The notes: generated by a model from the letters alone, not told the origin. 35,659 nucleotides of DNA from Ichthyobacteriaceae bacterium (GCA_016744755.1 JADGDT010000024.1:1-35659); one strand, 5' to 3'. Counted from the first letter of the stretch, positions 1-8,422 are shown. Numbers and translations are program-made.

Positions 1-92
1 TGATTGAGGATTTTTTTTGTTTGTAAAAGTTTATGCTTTGCTGGTTATGATACCTGCGGTATCTGGTGGTGGGGCATTGCACCTACGGTTTA

Positions 93-356
93 TTAAAATC
101 TAATCTCTTTGTTTTCTGTATCCATAATGCTCCACCTTATTTTAATGAGTATTTCTTGAACAGCATCTAGAGCTAATTTTTGTACATGGAATATATCTGT
201 AACAATATCTGTTTTAGGAAAACATTTTTTTGCAATGAGATTTATACCGCTAGCCATATCAACAGTGACCTCCTTAACCATATTACGCCTTTTTATTATT
301 TTATTTTGTAGATGGTTTAATAGTAGCGGGTTTCCACCAGTGATAGTAGCGATAGC
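93..356 (-). pseudogene. ISAon1/ISL3-like transposase fragment
   Basis: The minus-strand frame is open from a stop at 357-359 down to a stop at 93 and encodes about 87 residues. The first ATG is at 281. The central part (VKEVTVDMA, then CFPKTDIVTD, then FHVQKLALDAVQEI, then IRW and DTENKEI) matches what I recall of the DDE-type core of ISAon1-like transposases of the ISL3 kind, common in Bacteroidota. Such transposases run well beyond this segment on both sides. Here the frame is cut by an in-frame stop upstream, and ends in RF-stop where homologs continue with a lysine-rich helix. No flanking terminal inverted repeats were recognised. This is a decayed relic and surely not an active transposase. 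The family name is from memory of the motif, not a search. Confidence 0.75.
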
Positions 357-468
357 TTATTTTTAAGACAAGTATTGAAGCTATTGTTGGTAGAGCGACT
401 TCAGGAGCTCCTACTGACAATGTTTAGCTGAAAACTTGTGTTGAAAATAACTAAAGTGTATAGCACGT

Positions 469-490
469 TACCCAATTTTTTTATTGGGTA
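469..490. other. Perfect 8-bp hairpin with T6 loop
   Basis: TACCCAAT, six T residues, then ATTGGGTA form a perfect inverted repeat in the non-coding DNA between the transposase relic and the outer-membrane protein gene. It lies downstream of the minus-strand gene that ends at 598, but no T-run follows the stem on either strand, so it is not a classical terminator. The rest of 357-597 shows no convincing gene. Confidence 0.5.
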
Positions 491-597
491 GGTGGTATTA
501 ATTTTAGTATTTGCTAAAAAAAACTACTTCACTTTTATGAGTAGGGAGTTATTGGTGTTTTACGTTTTATTAAGTTGTGAATAAGGAGTAGATTATT

Positions 598-1761
598 TTA
601 GAAGATATTAAATCCTAATCCATATTCTACATATTGTGCTTGGCCTATATATTCTGTTTTAAATGAGACCATGGCAAACAAATTATCAGTTATAAAGTAT
701 CTAAATCCAGGTCTAAGATATATATTCATGTCATATTCGTATTGTATCCATACATAATATCCAACTTGAAGTTCTAATTCCAATCTTCCAACTACCAGTG
801 TGTTTGAAACATTAATTCCAGCTGTATAGGCTGAGTTTTTAGGAGCTATTTCACCTTTTGACCCCCAGTACCTGTTAGGGTTACTAGCATCGTACATTAA
901 ATCAACACCTCCACCAATTTTGTAGATGTAGTTTACTTGATACTGATAAGCAACCGTAGCTAATGCAACCCCGTAAAAAGTATCTCCAGTATTATCAGTT
1001 TGCCTTACACCTCCACCTGCTCTAAAGTACCAATTGTGTTTTTTCCAAATGGGATCTGGAACTGACTCAATGAAAGTAGGGTTTATTGCTGGTTCGTATT
1101 CAGGGTATTTATTTTTGGTAAATCTCTTAATAGGATTGAAGCGATATTGCACCCCCACACTTGCATCCAGCATATTTAACCCTAAATTAGGAACTATAGT
1201 TGACGAATTTGAGAAATGAGAAAAGTTAATACCTGGTTTAATTGCCCATCTTTCTCCTATATTCCATTGATAATTAAGTCCTAAACTAAAATATACGTTT
1301 ACTTTAGAACCTATAGCTATATTATCTGGATTCTCAATTTCATCATAATTGTTGAATGCATAAGAAAGACCTACACCTAAGGAAGTATTAAATCTACTAT
1401 TATTCTTCCCTCTAAGCATCGGAAAATCAATAAATCCGAATATAGCACTTGGATTACCAATGCCTTCGCTGTGAAACCATGAAGTATAAGCTCCAATTCC
1501 GTAAGTCGGGTAATCTAGTTTCTGATGAAAATCATCTTCGCCATAAGTTTGCCAACCTACTCTTAGTTCTAATGCTTGGAAAGGTTCTTTTGTTAGGTCT
1601 TGCATTTCGTCGTGGTGAGCCATTATACCACCATAGCGACCAATTGCTTCGAAATGTTGAAACCAACCGTAGTTTTTATCATCTTTAATCTCCTCAATGG
1701 TTAGCTGAGCATACGAGTTAACAGTAGATAGGAGTATAATTGAGAGTAATATTTTTTTCAT
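598..1761 (-). CDS. Outer-membrane beta-barrel protein, PagL-like (acyloxyacyl hydrolase family)
   Basis: A 387-residue protein with a signal peptide (residues 1-18, ending SYA before QLT), then alternating aromatic/polar beta-strands typical of an outer-membrane barrel and a terminal aromatic residue (Phe). Around residues 180-196 it has SHFSN followed by PNLGLN. The His182-x-Ser184-Asn185 pattern matches the His/Ser active-site signature of the PagL lipid A 3-O-deacylase family, and the Bacteroidota branch is usually annotated acyloxyacyl hydrolase. The PagL barrel is about 150-180 residues, so the C-terminal half (about 210-387, with another set of strands starting near HNWYFRAGGG) is extra. 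The position 14 residues after the His, where PagL has its catalytic Glu, is Asn196 here, so deacylase activity is uncertain. The start directly follows the upstream lipoprotein stop (1-bp gap), so the two are co-transcribed. Family call moderate, substrate unknown. Confidence 0.6.
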   Translation of the reverse strand: MKKILLSIILLSTVNSYAQLTIEEIKDDKNYGWFQHFEAIGRYGGIMAHHDEMQDLTKEPFQALELRVGWQTYGEDDFHQKLDYPTYGIGAYTSWFHSEGIGNPSAIFGFIDFPMLRGKNNSRFNTSLGVGLSYAFNNYDEIENPDNIAIGSKVNVYFSLGLNYQWNIGERWAIKPGINFSHFSNSSTIVPNLGLNMLDASVGVQYRFNPIKRFTKNKYPEYEPAINPTFIESVPDPIWKKHNWYFRAGGGVRQTDNTGDTFYGVALATVAYQYQVNYIYKIGGGVDLMYDASNPNRYWGSKGEIAPKNSAYTAGINVSNTLVVGRLELELQVGYYVWIQYEYDMNIYLRPGFRYFITDNLFAMVSFKTEYIGQAQYVEYGLGFNIF

Positions 1762-1762
1762 G

Positions 1763-2146
1763 TTATTTTGATTTGTTTAGCTTGTATTTAATAGTACTTG
1801 GTTTTGGTTTGTATATAGCACCTGTATAATAGTCTACACCTAAACCAACAATTGATATTAAATCAACTATAAAATAGCCAGCATCTGTTTTTAAATCAAG
1901 ATTTATTTTAGCAGTTTCGAAACCTTCGCTTTTTATTTCGATGAGATTGTTTTTATCTAATTTGTGATTTTCTACCCAAATTTCTAAAGGAGCAATACCG
2001 AGAAGCTCATTGTTTAAAAAAATCTCAGCATTTTTCGGATAACCATTGTATATGGTAAGTTTACTTTTGTTGGGAGTGATAATTGTAGCACAACTAGTAA
2101 TTAGAGTAAATCCTAATACAGCAATAAGAGGTAATAATTTTTTCAT
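1763..2146 (-). CDS. Small lipoprotein with PEGA-like domain
   Basis: A 127-residue protein starting MKKLLPLIAVLGFTLITSC, a lipoprotein signal peptide with lipobox LITSC (Cys19 lipidated). The mature part is a small beta-rich domain (residues about 28-80: LTIYNGYPKNAEIFLNN, GIAPLEIWV, IEIKSEGFETAKI) resembling a PEGA domain, that is, an NG-Y-P-x-A-x-I...L...G-x-x-P-L-x pattern followed by GFE-type strands. It is followed by a hydrophobic GYFIVDLISIVGLGVDYYTGAIY stretch (written in parts: GYFIVDLISIV, GLGVDYYTGAIY) and a basic tail. It is the first gene of a two-gene minus-strand unit with the PagL-like protein. A TATATTTG box lies 22 bp upstream of the start. Function unknown. A surface or periplasmic partner of the neighbour is inference only. 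Confidence 0.65.
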   Translation of the reverse strand: MKKLLPLIAVLGFTLITSCATIITPNKSKLTIYNGYPKNAEIFLNNELLGIAPLEIWVENHKLDKNNLIEIKSEGFETAKINLDLKTDAGYFIVDLISIVGLGVDYYTGAIYKPKPSTIKYKLNKSK

Positions 2147-2168
2147 AAGTATAAATTATATATTGTCA

Positions 2169-2176
2169 CAAATATA
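2169..2176 (-). promoter_or_regulatory. Bacteroidota -7 box (TATATTTG) of the lipoprotein/OMP unit
   Basis: On the minus strand this reads TATATTTG, matching the TAnnTTTG consensus, 22 bp upstream of the lipoprotein ATG. No clear -33 TTG element was found. Confidence 0.5.
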
Positions 2177-2198
2177 GTATAAAATCAGAAACAAGCAT

Positions 2199-2208
2199 TT
2201 TATTAGGT
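2199..2208. repeat. Left target-site duplication (TTTATTAGGT)
   Basis: Ten bases identical to 2361-2370. They directly abut the left terminal inverted repeat of the MITE-like element. Confidence 0.85.
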
Positions 2209-2360
2209 CAGGGCAAAAGCATTTAAGAATCATTCTTACAAAATTTAGTTATTTCAATGAATTTTGCCCCAACCCTAGAGGGTGATTCATTGAAAAATAG
2301 ACTTTTTTGCTCCCTTTAGGGAATTTGGGGCAATCAAAAAAGTTAAATGCTTTTGCCCTG
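2209..2360. mobile_element. 152-bp MITE-like element
   Basis: Begins with CAGGGCAAAAGCATTTAA (2209-2226) and ends with its exact reverse complement (2343-2360), an 18-bp perfect terminal inverted repeat. It is flanked by a 10-bp direct repeat, TTTATTAGGT. Inside are two further inverted repeats: an 11-bp stem (2252-2262 with 2285-2295) and a 9-bp stem TTGCCCCAA (2264-2272) with TTGGGGCAA (2325-2333), plus small CCCT..AGGG palindromes at 2273-2282 and 2312-2321. The element has no coding potential. Size, termini and target duplication together indicate a non-autonomous element moved in trans by some transposase. It sits in the divergent spacer between the lipoprotein promoter and the efflux operon promoter. 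Which transposase family mobilises it cannot be told from the window. Confidence 0.85.
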
Positions 2361-2370
2361 TTTATTAGGT
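2361..2370. repeat. Right target-site duplication (TTTATTAGGT)
   Basis: Ten bases identical to 2199-2208, directly after the right terminal inverted repeat. The match supports a single clean insertion event. Confidence 0.85.
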
Positions 2371-2436
2371 TTACATATGATGATAATCAGTGTTTTTTTT
2401 AGTGACTGTTCTAGATTTTTAATCAGTAAATAGTCC

Positions 2437-2459
2437 AAACATTTGAGTGTTAAGTGTTT
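2437..2459. promoter_or_regulatory. Imperfect palindrome upstream of efflux operon, possible operator
   Basis: A 23-bp region starting AAACA and ending TGTTT, with partial symmetry in between (AAACA.TT.A near the left, mirrored on the right). It lies 60 bp upstream of the -7 box of the efflux operon. It could bind a dimeric repressor, but the region is AT-rich and the symmetry is imperfect, so this is weak. Confidence 0.2.
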
Positions 2460-2519
2460 TTGGAGAGTTATTAATGTGAATAATGACTGACAAATATTTT
2501 TTTGTTAGACTTTCTTTCC

Positions 2520-2527
2520 TATTTTTG
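2520..2527 (+). promoter_or_regulatory. -7 box (TATTTTTG) of RND efflux operon
   Basis: TATTTTTG matches TAnnTTTG and lies 34 bp upstream of the adaptor gene ATG. A TTTG at 2501-2504 could serve as the -33 element, but the 15-bp spacer is shorter than usual. Confidence 0.5.
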
Positions 2528-2561
2528 ATTTTAATTAAAATTATAATTAACTCTTTTTATT

Positions 2562-3728
2562 ATGTTGAAAAATCGCACATATAGTATAATGTTATTTTTG
2601 GCAATAAGCCTTGTAATATCATCGTGCAATAGTGAATCTGAAAAAGCAAAAAGTATTCCTGTTTTTAAAATACCTGTGATCGAGGTTATTCAACAAGATA
2701 TACCAGTATATAGCGAGTTTATAGGTCAGACTTATGGTAGAAAGGACATTCCTATTCGTGCAAGGGTAGATGGTTTTTTAGAAGAGATATATTTTAAAGA
2801 AGGAGAAAGAGTTAAGAAAAACCAACTTCTTTATAGGATTGAACCTCAGTCTTTAAATGCTGATTTAGCAGCAGCTATAAGTCAAGTTGAGGAGGCAAAG
2901 ACAAATGTTATTAACGCAAAAAGCGATTTAGATAGAGTTAAGCCTTTGGCCGAAATGGATGCTGTTAGTATGAGTGAATTAGACAACTCTAATGCCCGAT
3001 ACAAATCTGCATTAGCCCAATTAGAATCAGCAAAAGCTAATAAAAAAATAACATCAATTAGTTTAAGTTATTCAAAGGTTAGGTCCCCTATAGATGGCTT
3101 AATTGGTATTACAAAAGCAAAAGTAGGCGAGTATGTAGGTAAAGATCCAAACCCAGTAATCCTAAATAGTGTATCGAAAATTGATACAATTTTAGTGAGA
3201 TTTTACATAACAGAGGAGGTTTACTTAAAGGTAGCTAGGATTTTCAAGAAAGCTCTAAAAGATGGAGCTGAAGGTAGAAAAGTAAGATCAGAGGATAAAG
3301 GAACATTAGATTTGATACTTGCTGATGGATCAACTTTTGCGTATAAAGGAATTGTAGATTTTATAGATAATAAAATTGATGCAGCTACTGGTTCCTTACT
3401 AGCCCAAGCATCTTTCCCTAATCCAGATAAAATACTACGCCCAGGATTGTTTGCTAGAATAAGAACAATAATGGATATACGTAAAGATGCTATCACAGTT
3501 CCTCAACGTGCAATTCAGTTTGTTCAGGGCGAAACAAATGTACTTGTTGTAGATAAAGATAATAAGATAGAATATAGATCTGTTGTAACTGGAGTTAAAT
3601 ACAAAAATTATTGGGAAGTAAAAGAAGGCTTAAAAGCTGGAGATAAAATAGTATTAGAAGGAGCTCAAAAACTAAAAACAGGAATGATTATAGATCCTGT
3701 TATCCAAGAATTAAAAATTTCAGAATAA
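2562..3728 (+). CDS. RND efflux periplasmic adaptor lipoprotein (MFP, AcrA-type)
   Basis: A 388-residue periplasmic adaptor subunit that bridges the inner-membrane pump and the outer-membrane channel. The N-terminus has a lipoprotein signal with VISSC (lipid anchor on Cys22). Then come a lipoyl/barrel-sandwich half (IPIRARVDGFLEEI, EGERVKKNQLLYRIEP), an alpha-helical hairpin rich in Ala, Glu and Lys (about residues 95-165), the second lipoyl half (SYSKVRSPIDGLIG), a beta-barrel domain, and the membrane-proximal domain (VPQRAIQF onwards). Length and domain order match the AcrA/MexA family. It is the first gene of a three-gene operon with the pump 19 bp downstream. No regulator gene lies beside it, so control is from elsewhere or constitutive. 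Substrate cannot be predicted. Confidence 0.93.
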   Translation: MLKNRTYSIMLFLAISLVISSCNSESEKAKSIPVFKIPVIEVIQQDIPVYSEFIGQTYGRKDIPIRARVDGFLEEIYFKEGERVKKNQLLYRIEPQSLNADLAAAISQVEEAKTNVINAKSDLDRVKPLAEMDAVSMSELDNSNARYKSALAQLESAKANKKITSISLSYSKVRSPIDGLIGITKAKVGEYVGKDPNPVILNSVSKIDTILVRFYITEEVYLKVARIFKKALKDGAEGRKVRSEDKGTLDLILADGSTFAYKGIVDFIDNKIDAATGSLLAQASFPNPDKILRPGLFARIRTIMDIRKDAITVPQRAIQFVQGETNVLVVDKDNKIEYRSVVTGVKYKNYWEVKEGLKAGDKIVLEGAQKLKTGMIIDPVIQELKISE

Positions 3729-3747
3729 CAAAAAAGCAACTTATACA

Positions 3748-6700
3748 ATGGAACAACAAGGAGGAAACTTTTTTGTAAAACGACCAATAGTAGCAATGGT
3801 TATTGCTATAGTAATGGTTATAGTGGGAACTATTTCGCTTTTGAGTTTACCAAGTGAACAATATCCAAATATTACCCCCCCAATAGTTCAGGTTCGTACT
3901 ACTTACACAGGAGCAAGTGCATTAACTGTTGAGGAATCTCTAGCCACACCCCTAGAACAGGAAATAAATGGTGTAGAGAACATGCTCTACATGAAAAGTA
4001 CAAATGCCAATGATGGGTCATTAACTATTGACGTTTCGTTTGAAGTAGGTACCGATCCAGACATGAGTACTGTATTTACACAAAATAGAGTAACAGCAGG
4101 TACTCCAAAATTACCTGCAGATGTAAAGCAATACGGGGTTAAAACAGAGAAATCCATGCCCAATATTCTTATGTTGGTAAGTCTTACTGCCGAGGGGAGA
4201 TATGATCAGAATTTTTTAGGTAATTACGCTTTAATTAATATAAAAGATGTACTTGCTAGAATAAAAGGAGTTGGTCGTGTTAATGTTATGGGAGCTAGTG
4301 ATTATTCTATGAGAATTTGGGTTAAACCAGATAGGCTTGCTCAACTAGGAATGACGATAACTGAAATTATTACAGCTGTAAAAACACAAAATGTTACGAT
4401 GCCAGGAGGTAAATTTGGGGCAGAGCCTGCACCGGCAGGTACAGAAATGACCTATACTGTTCGTTTACCCGAAAGATTTAGTACAAAAGAAGAATTTGGA
4501 GATATTGTAGTTAGAACCAATAATGATGGATCGCAAGTAAAAGTAAAAGATGTTGCTAGGGTTGAACTTGGGGTAGAAACATACAATATGTTCCCGAGAA
4601 TGAATAAAAAAGAAGCAGCAATTATTGCTTTATATCAAGCCCCTGGGTCAAATGCTGTTGAACTAGCAAAGGAAGTTAGAAAAGAAATGACAAGGCTTAG
4701 TAAAAACTTTCCTGAAGGTATGAGGTATGATGTTACTCTTGATGGTGCAGCCCCAATAACGGCAGGTATAGAAGAAATTGTGATAACATTGTTTATTGCA
4801 CTTCTGTTGGTAGTACTAGTAGTATTTATATTTATTCAAGATTGGAGAGCTACACTTATACCTACTATTGCAATTCCTGTTTCGTTAATAGGAACATTTA
4901 TGGTTTTTCCTATGTTAGGTTTTACAATTAATGTTCTCTCCCTCTTAGGCCTTGTACTTGCAATTGGTATTGTTGTAGATGATGCCATTGTAGTAGTAGA
5001 GGCTGTACAAGTAAATATTGCCAAAGGCATGAAAGCCAAAGAGGCTACACAAAAAGCTATGGCAGAAGTAACAGCTCCTGTTATTGCAACTACTTTAGTA
5101 TTGGTAGCAGTATTTATTCCTGTTGCAGGTATGGCGGGTATTACGGGTAGTTTATATCAACAATTTGCAATTACTATTGCTATATCAGTTGTTTTCTCTT
5201 CTTTAAATGCACTTTCTTTAACACCAGCTTTATGTGGTGTTTTACTAAAAGAACCAGAACCTTATAAGGGGTTGCTAGGTAAATTTTTCGCATGGTTTAA
5301 TAAAATTTTCGATAAAACAACAGATTCTTATATGAGCTTTACAAACGTTATAGCTCGTAAAACAAAAAGAGGAATGGTGTTTATTGGAATTATTATTGCA
5401 GCTATAGTTGTTATTGGCGAAATCTTGCCAGGAGGATTTATTCCTAGTGAAGATCAGGGTTATTTCTATGTAAATATACAATTGCCAGATGGAGCATCAC
5501 TTCAACGTACTTTAGAAACAGCAAAACAAATTGAAAATATTGTAGAAAAACATCCCGAAGTTGAGTTTGTAACTACTGCAGCAGGATTTAGTATGCTTTC
5601 TGGAGCAATGTCGCCAAATTCTGGATTTATGTTTGCTAGTCTTCACACTTGGGCTGATAGAGAAAAGACTACCAAGATGTTAACAAAAGAATTAAATAAA
5701 CAATTATATTTTGGAGTTAATTCGGCACAAGTTTTTTCGTTCGAGCCTCCAACAATCCCTGGTTTAGGTAGCGGTACTGGATTTACATTCATGCTTCAAG
5801 ATAAAGGTGGTAATACACCAGAATACCTATCAGAGCAAGCTGATGCTTTTCTAGCAAAAGCAAATGCCAGACCTGAAATAGGTAATGCATTCACAACATT
5901 TAAGGCATCGGTTCCTCAAAAATTTTTAGATATAAATAGGGATAAAGCTCTTAAAATGGGAGTTGACCTGAATGATCTTTATGCAACAATAGGAGCATTT
6001 TTAGGAGGATCTTATGTAAATGACTTTAATAAATTCGGACGTTTATACAAAGCATATGTACAAGCAGAACCCGAATATAGAACCGACGAATCTAAACTAT
6101 CATTATTTTACATTAAGAATAAAGATGGAGAAAAAGTTCCTTTGACAACTTTGGTTTCAGTTAAAGAAATAAATGGTCCAGAATATACAAATCGTTTTAA
6201 CTTATTGAGATCGGTTCAAATTCAAGGAGGCCCAGCACCAGGATTCACATCTACCCAAGCAATGGATGCTTTAGAAGAAGTTGCAGGTGAAGTACTTCCT
6301 GATACGATGACTTATTCTTGGTCTGACATGTCTTATCAAGAAAAAGAAGCTTCTGGTGGAGCAGCAGCCATATTCGCCTTATCATTGATTTTTGTGTTTT
6401 TAGTATTGGCAGCTCAATATGAAAGTTGGTCATTGCCCCTAAGTATTCTTATGGGTACACCATTTGCAATTTTTGGTGCTTTGGCAGCTTTGTATATTGC
6501 TAGATTATTTTCAGATAGTTTTGAAATGAATGTTTATGCACAAATTTCGTTAGTAATGCTTATTGCTATGGCAGCAAAGAACGCTATTCTTATTGTTGAA
6601 TTTGCAAATGAGGCATTTGAAAAGGATGGACTATCTCTATATGATTCAGCTATTAAAGCCGCTAAACTACGTTTTAGACCAATATTGATGACTGCATTTT

Positions 6701-6915
6701 CTTTTATATTAGGTGTTTTACCTTTAGTCCTAGCATCAGGAGCAGGAGCAGAATCTCGTAAAGTTATGGGAATGGCATTGCTTGGAGGAATGTCTGTTGC
6801 AACTATACTTGGAGTATTTATGACTCCAATGTTATTTATTGTTGTTGGAAGAATATTTAAATATGAGGATAAACGCGAAGAAAAATTGAAAGAGTTGAAA
6901 GTAGAAAATGATTAG
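3748..6915 (+). CDS. RND multidrug efflux pump, inner-membrane subunit (HAE1, AcrB-type)
   Basis: A 1055-residue proton-driven exporter of hydrophobic and amphiphilic compounds, inner membrane. It starts with the typical FFVKRPIVAMVIAIVMVIVG first membrane segment and the SLPSEQYPNITPP motif. Two periplasmic pore/docking halves and 12 membrane segments follow. The proton-relay residues are present: Asp411-Asp412 in GIVVDDAIVVVE (segment 4) and Lys944 in MAAKNAILIVEFA (segment 10), the counterparts of E. coli AcrB D407, D408 and K940. The full length is intact with no frameshift. It sits between its adaptor (19-bp gap) and the outer-membrane channel (55-bp gap), making a complete tripartite system. 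The AcrB-type class is certain; the drug range is unknown. Confidence 0.96.
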   Translation: MEQQGGNFFVKRPIVAMVIAIVMVIVGTISLLSLPSEQYPNITPPIVQVRTTYTGASALTVEESLATPLEQEINGVENMLYMKSTNANDGSLTIDVSFEVGTDPDMSTVFTQNRVTAGTPKLPADVKQYGVKTEKSMPNILMLVSLTAEGRYDQNFLGNYALINIKDVLARIKGVGRVNVMGASDYSMRIWVKPDRLAQLGMTITEIITAVKTQNVTMPGGKFGAEPAPAGTEMTYTVRLPERFSTKEEFGDIVVRTNNDGSQVKVKDVARVELGVETYNMFPRMNKKEAAIIALYQAPGSNAVELAKEVRKEMTRLSKNFPEGMRYDVTLDGAAPITAGIEEIVITLFIALLLVVLVVFIFIQDWRATLIPTIAIPVSLIGTFMVFPMLGFTINVLSLLGLVLAIGIVVDDAIVVVEAVQVNIAKGMKAKEATQKAMAEVTAPVIATTLVLVAVFIPVAGMAGITGSLYQQFAITIAISVVFSSLNALSLTPALCGVLLKEPEPYKGLLGKFFAWFNKIFDKTTDSYMSFTNVIARKTKRGMVFIGIIIAAIVVIGEILPGGFIPSEDQGYFYVNIQLPDGASLQRTLETAKQIENIVEKHPEVEFVTTAAGFSMLSGAMSPNSGFMFASLHTWADREKTTKMLTKELNKQLYFGVNSAQVFSFEPPTIPGLGSGTGFTFMLQDKGGNTPEYLSEQADAFLAKANARPEIGNAFTTFKASVPQKFLDINRDKALKMGVDLNDLYATIGAFLGGSYVNDFNKFGRLYKAYVQAEPEYRTDESKLSLFYIKNKDGEKVPLTTLVSVKEINGPEYTNRFNLLRSVQIQGGPAPGFTSTQAMDALEEVAGEVLPDTMTYSWSDMSYQEKEASGGAAAIFALSLIFVFLVLAAQYESWSLPLSILMGTPFAIFGALAALYIARLFSDSFEMNVYAQISLVMLIAMAAKNAILIVEFANEAFEKDGLSLYDSAIKAAKLRFRPILMTAFSFILGVLPLVLASGAGAESRKVMGMALLGGMSVATILGVFMTPMLFIVVGRIFKYEDKREEKLKELKVEND

Positions 6916-6970
6916 AATTTGGTATTTAAAGTTTTAGAAACTACAAATAGCAATTCAAAAAAATATAAAT

Positions 6971-8380
6971 ATGAAAAATAAATTTCACATAATACCAGTT
7001 GTAATTTTGACTCTAGTTCTAGGTTTTCAGAGCTGTAAAGTTGGTCCAGATTACAAAAGAACTGAAATAGCCACCATGGAATCGTACAATTACGATTCTC
7101 TAAAACAAGATACAGTAATTAATGTTAAATGGTGGGAATTATTTCAGGACACTACTCTTCAATCTTTAATTAAAGTAGGATTAAAAGAGAACTTAGATGT
7201 TCTTACCGCAACTGCCAGAATAGAAGAGGCAAGAGCGTATCACGGATTTACAAAGGCAGATATCTGGCCTGCTTTTGGATATAATGGCGGAGCTACATCT
7301 GGAAATAATGTTTTTCCAGGTTTAGGCATAGGACAGATAAACAATTATAGTGCTTCGGTTAATGTTTCTTGGGAATTAGATTTTTGGGGTAAATTCCGTA
7401 GAGCTACTGAGTCTGCGAAAGCAGATTTGTTAGGAACTGAATCTTCTAAAAGAACGATCATGATTTCTCTAATTTCAGAGATTGCAGAGAATTATTTTCA
7501 AATGTTAGATTATCAGAAACGACTTGAAGTATCTTACGAAACTTACGACGCAAGAAAGAAATCTGTAGATTTAATGCAGGCAAAGTTCGACCACGGATAC
7601 ATACAATTATTAGATCTTAATCAATCTCAAATTCAATTAGCAATAGCTGAGGCCTCAATACCTAGGTACGAAAGAGAATATATTAAATCTCAACATCAAC
7701 TAAGCTTATTGCTTGGTAAAACGCCTCAAAATATTAAATCGGGTATTAAATTAGATAGTGTACTAACGCCACCTGAAATACCAGTAGGTTTACCATCTCA
7801 CCTAATAGAGAGGAGACCAGATATTATTCAGTCTGAATTTGCTGTAATGTCTGCAAATGCACAAGTAGGAGTTGCTGTAGCCCAACGTTTTCCTTCTATT
7901 AGTCTTACTGGTGGCGGAGGATTGGGAAGTAACGAAGTTAGTAGCCTATTATCTAATGGTTTTGTTTGGAGTGTTGGCGCTGCTTTAACAGGTCCTTTAT
8001 TTAATTTTGGCAAGAATAAAAGAAGAGTAGAAGCAGAAAAGTATAAAACGGAACAGGCTGTTTATGCTTATAGAAAAACTGTACTTAATGCCTTTAGAGG
8101 AGTAGAAGATGCACTGGTTGGTATTAGAACTTTTAAATCGGAGTACGAAGCACGAACTCATCAAGTAGAAGCAGCCGAAAGTGCATTGAATTTATCTGAA
8201 ATGCGTTACAACAAAGGTGTAACAAGTTATTTGGAAGTACTAGAACAGCAGAGACAACAGTTTGAATCTCAATTGGCAGAATCGCAAGCTCATCAAGAAT
8301 ACTTAACCTCTTATGTGAAACTTTATAAAGAACTAGGTGGTGGATGGATTTCTCAAGAAGAAGAGGAAAATAGTAAATAA
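6971..8380 (+). CDS. RND efflux outer-membrane channel lipoprotein (NodT/OprM-type, TolC family)
   Basis: A 469-residue outer-membrane factor. The signal peptide ends in LGFQSC (lipidated Cys22), followed by KVGPDYKRTE, the near-universal start of NodT/OprM proteins. Two repeated OEP halves follow: long helical coiled segments (DVLTATARIEEARAYHG; RYNKGVTSYLEVLEQQRQ) and beta-strands (YSASVNVSWELDFWGKFRRA; FVWSVGAALTGPLFNFGKN). SHLIERRPDI is the conserved hinge between the halves. It is the last gene of the efflux operon and is followed after 2 bp by a strong stem-loop terminator. Family assignment is secure. Confidence 0.94.
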   Translation: MKNKFHIIPVVILTLVLGFQSCKVGPDYKRTEIATMESYNYDSLKQDTVINVKWWELFQDTTLQSLIKVGLKENLDVLTATARIEEARAYHGFTKADIWPAFGYNGGATSGNNVFPGLGIGQINNYSASVNVSWELDFWGKFRRATESAKADLLGTESSKRTIMISLISEIAENYFQMLDYQKRLEVSYETYDARKKSVDLMQAKFDHGYIQLLDLNQSQIQLAIAEASIPRYEREYIKSQHQLSLLLGKTPQNIKSGIKLDSVLTPPEIPVGLPSHLIERRPDIIQSEFAVMSANAQVGVAVAQRFPSISLTGGGGLGSNEVSSLLSNGFVWSVGAALTGPLFNFGKNKRRVEAEKYKTEQAVYAYRKTVLNAFRGVEDALVGIRTFKSEYEARTHQVEAAESALNLSEMRYNKGVTSYLEVLEQQRQQFESQLAESQAHQEYLTSYVKLYKELGGGWISQEEEENSK

Positions 8381-8382
8381 TT

Positions 8383-8422
8383 AAAAAGGTGTTTGAGAAT
8401 ATTATTTTCTAAACACCTTTTT
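8383..8422 (+). terminator. Rho-independent terminator of the efflux operon
   Basis: AAAAAGGTGTTT (8383-8394) pairs with AAACACCTTTTT (8411-8422), 12 bp. The stem is extended by AGAA/TTCT inside the loop and ends in a T-run. It begins 2 bp after the channel gene stop. It separates the operon from the channel-like gene that follows. Confidence 0.85.

Noticed and set aside
49-63. GATACC-TGC-GGTATC palindrome near the window start, considered as part of a tRNA or operator
   Set aside because: No cloverleaf can be built around it and no adjacent gene start is visible.
362-427. Short plus-strand frame reading IEAIVGRATSGAPTDNV before a stop
   Set aside because: Closed upstream by a stop at 353-355 and only about 24 codons. 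No family is recognised, so it could be a gene remnant or chance.
469-490. TACCCAAT/ATTGGGTA hairpin as terminator of the outer-membrane protein gene
   Set aside because: There is no T-run after the stem on the relevant strand, and it lies more than 100 bp past the stop.
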